From assembly GCA_951812925.1 (NCBI GenBank), contig OX638369.1:66726228-66790227 (forward strand): a stretch of DNA of 64,000 bases. The letters are read 5' to 3'. The notes under the pieces are model-generated. The model ran no database searches and had not been told where the DNA came from. It saw nothing but the letters and a program-made list of their open reading frames with translations. Origin of the DNA: Calliopum simillimum (lineage: Eukaryota > Arthropoda > Insecta > Diptera > Lauxaniidae). The position numbers were made by a program, and so were the translations under genes. Shown here piece by piece: positions 56,001 through 64,000 of the stretch (positions are counted from its first letter, which is position 1; the number at the start of each line of letters is the position of its first letter).

Positions 56001-57945
56001 TAGGGCTGTGCAACGAGCCGAACTAGTTCGATCAAACTCAAAACTCATGAGCTTTTCACACAATTTCAGTACCGAACTGAGTTCGTTTAGCTCAACTCAA
56101 CTCAGCTCAACTCAGTTCGTAAGTTCGTGAGTTTTGAGCTGATCGTTTGATCGATCAGCGAATTCGTTGTGAGCTGATCGTTTGTTTGTTGAGCTCGTTA
56201 GTTATAAGTTTTCTCGTTTGTTTGGTTACGTTCAGCGTGTTCGTTATGCGATGTATATGATTGCAATCAGCGTTGTAAGAATTGCGTAGAAATAATACTT
56301 AAGGTTTAATATTATACACGAATATTAAACAAATATTTTGCATAGTTGTTTTTGTGCTCTTAATTTGAAATTGTGAACTTAATAAAATTGAAAATAAAGC
56401 TAAGACGTTTTGACAAATGATTTTGAATGAAAAAGTTAATTTTTTTAGGGTTGCCACCTGTTTTTTGTAATAAAATCAAAATTTTCTATCAATAAATTGC
56501 TAAAATCATCATTTTCTCTCTATAAATTGACATCTTGGGTCCAAAACCGACGAAACAAAAATTTGGGGTTGCCATATCAGGGATGAAAGACGTTTTTTTG
56601 GAAAATTACATTTCATTGTCAACTTTCTTTATTGAAAGTTATAGAATCGACCAAAAAACACATAGTAAATTTTTTGGGGCTGCCACCTGGTTTTTTTAAT
56701 AACGTCAAAATTTTCTTTCAATAAATTGCTAAAATCATAATTTTCTCTCTATAAATTGACATATTGGGTCCAAAAACGACGAAACAAAAATTTAGGGTTG
56801 CCATATCAGGGTTGCCAGACGTTTTTTTGGAAAGTTGCATTTCTTTTTCAACTTTCTTTATTGAAAAATATAGAATCGACCCAAAAGCTCACATTAATTT
56901 CCTTGGGCGTTATTTCCTAACGCCAATTTTTTGGGGTTGCCACCTCATTTTTTTAATAAAATCAAAATTTTTTATCAATAAATTGCTAAAATCATAATTG
57001 TTTTCTCTATAAATTGACATCTTGGGTCCAAAAACAATAAAAAAAGTTAACAACCAAATGCAATTTTGCGAAAAAAAAGTCAGGCAACCTTAATATGGCA
57101 ACCTTAAATTTTTCTTTCGTTATTTTTAAACCCAAGATGTCAATTTATAGAAAGCAAATAATGATTTTTGCACTTTATTCCAAGAAAATTTAGATTTTAT
57201 TAAAAAAAACCAGGTGGCAACCCCAAAAAATTTACTATGGGTTTTTGGGTCGATTCTATAACTTTCAATAAAAAAAGTTGACAAAGAAATGCAATTTTCC
57301 AAAAAAACGTTTGGCAACCCTGATATGGCAACCCTAAATTTTTGTTTCGTCGTTTTTGAACCCAAGATGTCAATTTATAGAGAGAAAATGATGATTTAAG
57401 CAATTTATTGATAGAAAATTTTGATTTTATTAAAAGAAACAGGTGGCAACCCTAAAAAAATATGTTGGATTTTTTTAAAGTTTATCTAAGCGGTTAAAGG
57501 CTAAAATTTAATTATTTTTTTTTTTTTGAAATGTATGGTTTAAGCAAATTTTGCAAAAAAAAACATGTGGCAATAATAAAAGTTGCTTCTGCTGTGTACA
57601 GCGAAGAGCCGAAGTTCAAACAAAAAACAACTTTGCAAAATATTTGTGTATAATATTAAACCTTAAACTTATCCCAATTCTTACACATTTTTTGCAACGC
57701 TGATTGCAACTTGCAATCATATTCAACGCATATCGAACACGCTGAACGTAACCAAACAAACGAGAAAACTCATAACTAACGAGCTCAACAAACAAACGAT
57801 CAGCTCACAACGAATTCGCTGATCGATCAAACGATCAGCTCAAAACTCACGAACTTACGAACTGAGTTGAGCTGAGCTGATCGATCTTGTTCGTTGTGTG
57901 TGGCGAAAACTCGAACAGGTTCGATCAGCTCATTGCACAGCCCTA
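56001..57945. mobile_element. hAT-type foldback with palindromic 240-bp repeats, duplication ATATATAT
   Basis: TAGGGCTGTGCAA at 56001 and its complement ending at 57945, each flanked by ATATATAT (55993-56000, 57946-57953). The TIR fits the YARNG start of hAT elements and the 8-bp duplication agrees. Arms of about 420 bp are complementary (CGATCAGCTCACAACGAATT type blocks). Inside, about 240-bp units with GGGTTGCCACCTG and TATAAATTGACATCTTGG run forward from 56450 to about 57050 and inverted from about 57060 to 57470. There is no transposase. Confidence 0.82.
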
Positions 57946-58037
57946 ATATATATGTCATTTTGAAGGTACATTTGACAGTTGTCAAAATCATTCAACAAAA
58001 CAATTTTATCTTGTGTGCATCATTATTATTTTTCACA

Positions 58038-59082
58038 ATGAATAACTTCGAAAATTCGAGAAAAAGACAGCATTTGCGGGAGGTTCTGTTGGGTCATTTT
58101 TTTGCAAAGAAAACTGCTGCGGAAAGTCATAGTTTGCTTGTAGAAGTTTATGGCGACGATGCTTTAGGAAAAACACAGTGTTTTGAATGGTTTAAACACT
58201 TCAAAAGTGCCGATTTTGACATCAAAGACAAAGAACGCCCAGGACAGCCAAAAAAGTATGAAGACGAAGAATTAGAGAAGCTACTCGATGAGGATTCGTG
58301 CCAAACACAAGACGAGCTTGCCAAATCGTTGAGAGTGACTCAGCAAGCCATTTCGAAACGTTTGAAAGCCGCCGGATACATTCAGAAGCAAGGTAATTGG
58401 GTCCCCTATGAGTTGAAGCCGAAAGACGTTGAACGGCGCTTCTGTATGTCTGAAATGTTTCTTGAGCGCCATAAAAACAAATCATTTTTGCATCGGATTG
58501 TGACTGGGGATGAAAAATGGATCCCTTATGACAATCCAAAGCGCAAAAAGTCATACGTGAAACCCGGCCAACCAGCCAAATCAACCTCGAAGCCAAATAT
58601 CCATGGCGCCAAGTTTATGCTGTGTATTTGGTGGGATCAGAAGGGGCCGTTATATTATGAGTTGTTGAAATCGGGCCAGACAATCACAGGTGACCTGTAC
58701 CGAACACAATTAATACGTTTGAAGCGTGCCATCATCGAAAAACGCCCGGAAAATGCAACCAGACACGAAGCAATAATTTTTCATCATGACAACGCTCGGC
58801 CGCATGTTGCAAGACCCGTGAAAAACTATTGGGAAAATTGTGGATGGGAAGTTTTGGCTCACCCGCTTTATAGTCCGGACCTTGCTCCGTCTGACTTTCA
58901 TTTATTTCGCTCGATGCAAAACGCCCTCACCGCAATACGCTTCACATCAGAGCAAGGCATCCGAAATTGGATAGATTCATTTTTGGCCGCCAAGCCGGCG
59001 CAATTTTTTTTGGTATGGAATTCATAAATTGCCTGAAAGATTCGGAAATGTTGTAGCTTCCAATGGACAATACTTTGAATAA
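58038..59082 (+). pseudogene. Mariner transposase, nearly intact, one-base frameshift
   Basis: The natural start is ATG at 58038 (MNNFENSRKRQHLREVLLGH); an upstream in-frame extension from 57894 lies in the inserted element and is not native. Order: helix-turn-helix (KKTAAESHSLLVEVYGDDAL, CFEWFKHFKSADFDIKDKER), linker PGQPKKYEDEEL, second helix-turn-helix (TQDELAKSLRVTQQAISKRL), then catalytic motifs VTGDEKW, HHDNARPH and YSPDLAPSDFHLF, spaced as in DD34D. An eight-T run (59004-59011) has one base too many: the frame ends at FFLVWNS (59027), whereas removing one T would continue the standard C-terminus to NGQYFE at 59082. About 20 residues are lost. It is otherwise free of stops and is the youngest-looking transposon here. 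Confidence 0.92.
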
Positions 59083-59310
59083 AATATATTGTAACATTTT
59101 TCCACAATAAAGCATCAAATTTCGCTAAAAAATTCCGGTTTTTAAGTTGTACACCCAATACTTTAACACAATGAAAATTTTCCAGACATTTTTTTTTTCT
59201 GGCTTTCTTTTTTTGTGAAATGATTTAATTTAATAAAACTTCAAATAGTACTTTTAGAAGTTTTTCGATTTAATTAAATTTATTTTTTTTTTTTTTTTTT
59301 TTTTTAAATT

Positions 59311-59807
59311 TCATTGCTGATGAAATTGCAAGTGAAGCTGTCAGGGTTGGTGCACCATTAAATGTTGAATTTACTGCCAAGGAAGCACTTCGTAAAATTA
59401 AAAACATACTTCTTTTTCATTGGAATCTGGATTATAGAAATATTTCGCAAAATAAAGGAAAATTTTTTGCATCTATTTTTCCTGTTATACCAAATAAACC
59501 TTGGTATCACAATGTTAATTTAGCACCTAAAGATATTAAATTACTTGACAGGCTATTTACAGGCCATGCATATGATAAAATTTATTTGCATCGAATAGGC
59601 GCTATTGATTCTAATCTTTGCATACACTGTCAAACTGAAGAAACTAAACAACATTTAATTTTTGACTGTCCATCACTTTTAAACTTGCGAAGAAAATATA
59701 ATTTTTTTGAAAACTTCAACAATCTTGAAGATATTTTAAAGACTGGTAACTTGAAAATTTTACAGAATTTATTAGAATTTTTAAATGAAGCTAATGTTAA
59801 CTTTTAA
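59311..59807 (+). pseudogene. LINE ORF2 C-terminus with zinc finger (5'-truncated)
   Basis: Frame opens after a T run with IADEIASEAVRVGAPLNVEF, the end of an RNase H domain (ADEIA), then a linker with FWNLDYR-like residues, LLDRLFTGHAYDKIYLHRIG and the zinc finger CIHCQTEETKQHLIFDCPSL (C-x2-C-x7-H-x4-C), ending NVNF and TAA at 59807. This layout belongs to I-type non-LTR retrotransposons. Only the last 165 codons remain; they are open. The 3' UTR is cut by the MITE at 59868. Confidence 0.8.
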
Positions 59808-59867
59808 TCTTAACTTTTTATTTGTTTATTTTGTTAATACCAGCACACTTACACCTACACTATACAT

Positions 59868-60274
59868 TAGGCCGGGTCAAATTTTTTTGCGGCAAAGAGT
59901 ATAGCAACAAAACAATCTACGAAATATTCCAAGAAACTTAGCCCAAGAAACCATGGGTCTAAAATCAATATCGAGCCGCCGTAAATTGCGTTGAAGTTTT
60001 GTATGTAGTACTTTAAAATTCAATAAAAAAAAACAAAAAATTCAAATACTTTGAATAATTTTATATGAAACAAGTAAAAAAAAATTTGAATTTTTTATTT
60101 TTCTTATTGTATTTTAAAGTACTACATACAAAACTTCAACGCAATTTACGGCGGCTCGATATTGATTTTAGACCCATGGTTTCTTGGGCTAAGTTTCTTG
60201 GAATTTTTCGTAGATTGTTTTGTTGCTATACTCTTTGCCATTTTTTTGCCTCCCGAACAAATTGACCCGGCCTA
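59868..60274. mobile_element. 407-bp palindromic MITE, 8-bp duplication CTATACAT
   Basis: TAGGCCGGGTCAA at 59868 and TTGACCCGGCCTA ending at 60274; CTATACAT at 59860-59867 and 60275-60282. The arms are almost perfectly complementary (AGTATAGCAACAAAACAATC; GAAACCATGGGTCTAAAATC). An 8-bp duplication suggests hAT-type. A related half lies at 15638. Confidence 0.88.
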
Positions 60275-60428
60275 CTATACATAGTACTTTAGTACTACAA
60301 ATACAACTGTAACAACTTACAACCAAGTTTAAATTTTGTGGAACACCCTGGCTATATGAGAGGCTTCGTCTCCGCCATTTAATTTTTAAAATCAAAAAAA
60401 AAAAAAAATAAAAATTTCAAATTAAATA

Positions 60429-62139
60429 CAGTTTGTCAAGTAATTCTTTGCAAAATGCAAATAGCCACACAAATTCAACTTTAACATATAATTTTATTAA
60501 CTAAGGCACTTTTTAAAATTTTTCTTTTTTCAGTATTGTTAGGAATTGTATACCCTTTCATTATAGTTAAGAAAAATAACAAAAACAAAACCAAAAACAT
60601 AAGATAAGCCATAAACAAAATAAAACTACAAAATTGAAGGTGTCAATTAATTGTTTGCAAAATGCAAACACATATTGGAAAAATGATATAAAATATAAAG
60701 GACTGCACAAATATTTTGTGTGCTTCCCATCAGCTTCCATAACAGCCTGTAGACGCCGTGACATTGATTGTACAAGTCCATTTACATCATACAATTCAGG
60801 TATCTTTACCCACTCCTCGTTGATTGCCGTTATCAAAGCGTTTCTGTTAGTTGGGTTCCGCTTTCCCACTCTTTTTTTTTTTAAAATGCCCACAAATTTT
60901 CAATGGGATTAAGATCCGGACTTTGGGCGAGCGGGTCAATTACTTTGCTGCAATTGTAGAGCAACCTGGTCCGGCACAGCAGCGATTTGTGCTTTGGATC
61001 GTTGTCCTGATACAACTTGTATTTTAATTTGTTCGAGTTTTCACGATCAACAAAGCCAAATTTTTGGTCGCTCCTTATCAACTCGTTTTTAAGAATGTCT
61101 AAATAAAACTGTTTTGTCATTATATCAGTGAATATACGCAATTCTCCAACGCCTTTGGATGAAATACAGCCCCACACCATCATTGAAAGCTTGCCAAACT
61201 TAACTGTTGGTATAATATTTTGCTGTTGAAGAGCTGTTTTTGGTTTCCGCCAAACTTTGCTGGGTCCATCGTGATAATACATCATTATCTTCGTCTCGTC
61301 GCAAAAAATGACGTCATTTCAGTATTCTGCTGGCCTATTTCTGTTAGAAATGGCAAAGTTCAAGCGCTTTTCAATATTAACAGCAGACAGCATTGGCTTT
61401 TTCTTGGCTGTATGCGACGAGTACTGGTGGAGCTTTAGCACTTTTCGCACGGTTTCATGGCTCACAGTCTTGTTGCAATCACTTTTTATAATGTTTGCCA
61501 ACTCTCTAAGGCTTGTTTGTGGGTTGTCACTAATTTGTTTTAAAATTTTCGAGTGATCTCGCCGTGTAAGCTTTGATGGTCTGCCGCCAGAGTTCTTCAA
61601 TTCCAGTCTATTTTCTTTTTCTGCACGCTGAATAATATTATATGTTGTCCTTAGCTTAATATTAAACATTTCAGACAACTCTTTTACTGTTTTCCCTTTG
61701 TAATAGTTGGATTACACTTTCGTCAACCCGTTTGCCAGGCATTGCAAAAACACGCTATTTTTAATAAGATGTGCGCAGTTCGAAGCAAAAATGAGAACTA
61801 ATGTAAAAGGGCAAAGCAACACGTGTTCATTCGAATTCCAATTTGATGTACCGTTAGTTAGCTTCGAGTCACTTCTCGACTTGTGTTTGCATTTTGCAAA
61901 GAATTTATTGACAGCATCATATTTGTTGCCTTTTGGTTCTATTCGTTTTTTTTATGTTTTGTTTTGATTTTTGTCATTTTTTTTTTTTTTTTTTGTTATA
62001 CATATTAATAGGTAATACATATCTTAGAATAGTTACAAAACAATTTTTTTTTAAAGTAGTGCTTGTCTCAATAAAATTTCATTTTAAAGTTGAATTTGTG
62101 TGGCTATTTGCATTTTGCAAAGAATTACTTGACAAACTG
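60429..62139 (-). mobile_element. Tc1-like element with inner and outer repeats (IR/DR type)
   Basis: CAGTTTGTCAAGTAATTC at 60429 and its complement ending at 62139, TA on both sides. Each end carries two related sites containing TTTGCAAAATGCAAA: an outer one within the first 50 bp and an inner one about 210 bp in (60640-60675; 61880-61915). This is the layout of IR/DR Tc1 elements. Size 1711 bp, with transposase between. Confidence 0.88.
60567..61742 (-). pseudogene. Tc1-type transposase (DD34E), recently broken
   Basis: Start MPGKRVDESVIQ at 61742, a frameshift, then YYKGKTVKELSEMFNIK, a paired helix-turn-helix with GGRPSKLTRRD as hook, then SSHTAKKKPMLSAVN. The catalytic domain has FCDETKIMMYYHDGPSKVWR, KLSMMVWGCISSKGVGEL, YQDNDPKHKS and SPDLNPIENLW: first D, second D and E are all present. 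Damage: the early shift, TGG to TGA just before the first D (near 61320), and an indel in an A run after LWAF (about 60885). The remainder, KKRVGKRNPTNRNALI and MSRRLQAVMEADGKHTKY, matches the Tc1 C-terminus. The stop is at 60567. Conserved residues elsewhere show that decay is recent. Confidence 0.9.
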
Positions 62140-62162
62140 TATGGCGCATCCCACTTCTGAAA

Positions 62163-62318
62163 TTTATAGTATTTAATAACTGGCCGACGCGCCCCTTTCT
62201 CGTCGCCTATAGAATCGAACTGAACAATTCAACGACGACCGTGTCGACAAGCTATAAATGTAGTTTCAGAATAGTTTTTATCAAAGTTGCTTTGAGATGG
62301 GATTTTTCTCACACAGTG
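62163..62318. repeat. 155-bp repeat also present at 53670-53825
   Basis: GGCCGACGCGCCCCTTTCTC, GAACAATTCAACGACGACC and GATGGGATTTTTCTCACACA align with the other copy with few changes; both are direct repeats and both border Tc1-related sequence. Confidence 0.75.
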
Positions 62319-63160
62319 TTTTATTTATCTTATAGAATGCATTGTTTTAAAATTAATTATCTATATATTTTGATCTTGGACAGATTTTGAAATAAAGTAT
62401 ATGGTTTTTTGGCTAAATGTTACTTTAGCGACTATTGTTGTTTTTTTTTTTTTTTTGTCCAAATATGGCTCTGGGAATTAATAACAACTTCCGCTTGAAC
62501 CTACTTTCGGAGATATAGCCATCGGAAGATCAGGATATATCCCTTATAAAAATCGGTATAAGTTGAGAACCCCTGGATGGATTTTAAAAATATTGATGTC
62601 ATATGAAAGGTATTTTACCGGGCTATGTAATTGCTGTATTTTTCAATTTGAGTGATAGTTTTCGAGATATAACAATTTTTAAAAAATTCACCCCATTTTT
62701 TCCCAAAAAACCGTTATTTTTCGCAAAAAATGTGTTATTAATCTATAACTTTAATAACTAAATTAGGAAGCGTAATTTATTTCCTTTCATTTGATACGCG
62801 ACATGTATCTGAAACTGCATCATTAATAAATTTTTATAGAAAAAAACAATAATGGACCAAATCAATTTTCTTGAAATTAGGAACTTTAAACAACAACAAT
62901 ACCAACACCTTAAAGCCTTTTTTATGCTTAGATTTTTAGGAGGCTCACTTGAGAAATTTTTGGCCTAAATTAATAAGTTATTGGAAAACCACACAATATG
63001 CGTCCATCAGAAATCCGGGACGATTTTGAATTCGGGTCACAAGTGTGCAATAAGGGACGGTTGATCGGTCAGCCTTATATAAGTATAATCAGTCACTCAC
63101 TGGTTTGTGATACAGAACTAGGCGTAAGTCGCAATATATGATTTACTATTGAGAATGGCT
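62319..63160. other. No gene; short Tc1-related block and AT-rich intron DNA
   Basis: 62337-62400 (GTTTTAAAATTAATTATCTA, TTTTGATCTTGGA) is complementary to 40100-40165. The rest shows nothing I can classify. Confidence 0.45.
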
Positions 63161-63167
63161 ATCCGGG

Positions 63168-63622
63168 GGGACTCGCGTACGCGAAAGCTCAATTAGCGTA
63201 CGCGAAAAAAGCTTTCGGAAAACTTACGTACGCGAAATCCAGAGTAGTTCTTTCCCCCGGGGAGCTTGATAACGCATGATTAATTTATAGTTGCAGCGCA
63301 CGATAAAAAATGTTGAGTACGCTGCGCGCAATTTGGCTAGCAAACTAAGTGTTGGATATATTATAGACTGATCCGCCGCGAAGCCGGTGTTGGATTTTTG
63401 TGAGTTTTAAATCCTGAGCTGCGGCCGCAGGCCGCTCACTTACCCCTACTTTTATGTTAAATTACTGTTGTAGTAGTTGTACTGCACATCCTAAATTGAT
63501 CATGCGTAACGAAGCTGCGCCCCGGGGGAAAAAACTTCACTGGATTTCGCGCACGCAAGTTTTCCGAAAGCTTTTTTCGCGTACGCTAATTTGATTTTTC
63601 GCGTACGCTAGTCGCCGCGAAT
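63168..63622. repeat. GC-rich inverted repeat with GCGTACGCGAAA motifs
   Basis: The left arm (63168-63265) carries CGCGTACGCGAAAGC, GCGTACGCGAAAAAAGC and CGTACGCGAAATCC and ends in CCCCCGGGG. The right arm (63520-63622) mirrors it: CCCCGGGGG, GGATTTCGCGCACGC, GCTTTTTTCGCGTACGC and TCGCGTACGCTAGTC. The loop contains GCGGCCGCAGGCCGC. It lies 177 bp inside the NPC1 intron from the donor of the first exon. Confidence 0.75.
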
Positions 63623-63639
63623 AGACAGACTCTTTACTA

Positions 63640-63798
63640 TATATGCATCTCCAAATAATTAGATACGGCTACCCAGCATTTAAATTGTAATAAAAAAACG
63701 AAAATCAATGATGTTTAACCAAGCTTAGTTAACTAGAAAACTTTGCTTAAATTGAACATATGTACATATATGCAAATACTACTCATTAAACATCTTAC
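63640..63798. other. NPC1 intron next to the signal-peptide exon
   Basis: Plain AT-rich sequence with the splice donor at its upper end; no other feature. Confidence 0.5.
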
Positions 63799-63996
63799 CT
63801 GAAGGCTTGAACCAATACAATTTAAAAATATCACAGAGAATAAGATGAAATTTGTTGCTTTGGCCGCAAAGGCACCAATAGTTAGAGGTTTTTTAAAATC
63901 CTGTCCTTTGTTTTTGTTGGTGCCCTTTTTATCAATTATTGTTGCATCGAACACGTCATTCAAACGGCAATTAAACCTTGAATTAGGCATTTCCAT
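63799..63996 (-). CDS. NPC1: NPC1 exon with signal peptide (first coding exon seen; may be 5' partial)
   Basis: Sixty-six codons open to the window edge, ending in CAG followed by the donor GTAAGATG, phase 0. The last 17 residues, FILFSVIFLNCIGSSLQ, form a hydrophobic core and cleavage-like tail as expected of the NPC1 signal peptide. The next exon in the same frame starts with NCVW, the usual start of the mature cholesterol-binding domain. Two ATGs lie at the far end (63994-63996 and 63988-63990), leaving about 45 polar residues before the hydrophobic stretch, unusually long for a signal peptide. Translation may therefore begin elsewhere, or the 5' part may be further upstream. The NPC1 assignment comes from frame continuity with the following exons, not from this exon alone. 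Confidence 0.7.
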
Positions 63997-64000
63997 CTGT

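Larger units (their letters stand above)
55918..59158 (+). mobile_element. Mariner element, split by a hAT-type insertion
   Basis: TTGGGTGTACAACTTAAAAA at 55918 and its complement ending at 59158; TA at 55916-55917 and 59159-59160. Subtracting the insert (56001-57945 plus 8 bp) leaves 1288 bp, the normal size of a complete mariner. The transposase gene lies at 58038-59082. Confidence 0.92.
39389..63798 (-). other. NPC1 intron of 24.4 kb between signal-peptide exon and next exon
   Basis: The boundaries are the GTAAGATG donor below 63799 and the TTTTTTAG acceptor at 39390-39389. Everything between is repeat or mobile DNA: LINEs, Tc1, mariner, hAT-type elements, a methionyl-tRNA synthetase pseudogene and minisatellites. 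No other host exon in frame was seen. Confidence 0.8.

Noticed and set aside
57894..58037. 48-codon N-terminal extension of the mariner transposase
   Set aside because: Its first part lies in the hAT-type insertion and the rest is the mariner leader; family proteins start at the ATG at 58038.
58222..58596. 124-codon frame antisense to the mariner transposase
   Set aside because: Shadow of a real coding strand; no independent features.
60275..60428. Possible extra exon of NPC1 between exons
   Set aside because: No frame, splice sites or NPC1-like residues; only LINE/Tc1 border sequence.

Overview
The window is AT-rich nuclear DNA of a multicellular eukaryote. It is very probably a higher fly (Brachycera): the only intact host gene has fly-like exon structure, and the mobile DNA is dominated by mariner, Tc1, hAT and LINE relics plus long foldback elements. 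Genus cannot be told from the sequence. The host gene lies on the minus strand and encodes a Niemann-Pick C1 type sterol transporter (NPC1). Six consecutive exons read in frame with consensus splice sites: 63799-63996 (signal-peptide exon, may continue past the window edge), 39218-39388, 22468-22624, 22327-22403, 22041-22262 and about 21788-21980. They encode the N-terminal cholesterol-binding domain, the proline-rich linker and the first membrane helix. Introns of 24.4 kb, 16.6 kb and more than 21.7 kb separate the exon groups, so nearly everything else in the window is transposon DNA inside NPC1 introns.

Left intron (1-21787): a row of long foldback elements (476-1963, 2231-3922, 3935-5526, 5695-6693). 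Next is a deep nest at 6694-15352. There a foldback contains a mariner-like relic (7409-8573) and a second mariner (8626-13920). The second mariner is split by an element with the CACAGTG terminus and 5-bp duplication typical of Transib (8669-13078), which itself holds a further foldback (9095-11916). Then come a composite inverted-repeat element (15962-19269), tRNA-like boxes, and a TTAA-flanked element (20451-21190).

Middle intron (22625-39217): a 2.5-kb element with about 0.68-kb inverted repeats around one 256-codon gene of unrecognised function (23325-25860). A hAT-type element (27039-29228) carries a nearly perfect 1.7-kb palindrome whose loop looks like the last exon of a gene. Further foldbacks follow, then a run of composite tandem-repeat elements (33300-35752), a Tc3-like fragment and a mariner C-terminal fragment.

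Right intron (39389-63798): a Tc1-like relic; an 11-bp minisatellite in a foldback; two LINEs, one apparently inserted with 5' inversion (45010-53394) and later broken by a 3-bp-duplication transposon, a foldback fragment, a short mariner and a MITE. After these lie a two-unit minisatellite array, a decayed methionyl-tRNA synthetase pseudogene, a nearly intact mariner (55918-59158) split by a hAT-type element, a LINE 3' end, an 8-bp-duplication MITE, a Tc1 element with doubled inverted repeats (60429-62139), and a CpG-rich inverted repeat just downstream of the first NPC1 exon.

All mobile ORFs examined are broken except the 256-codon gene at 24064-24834; the mariner at 58038-59082 fails by a single base. 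The long inverted repeats lie in the transcribed part of NPC1 and could form double-stranded RNA or assist exon circularisation (inference).
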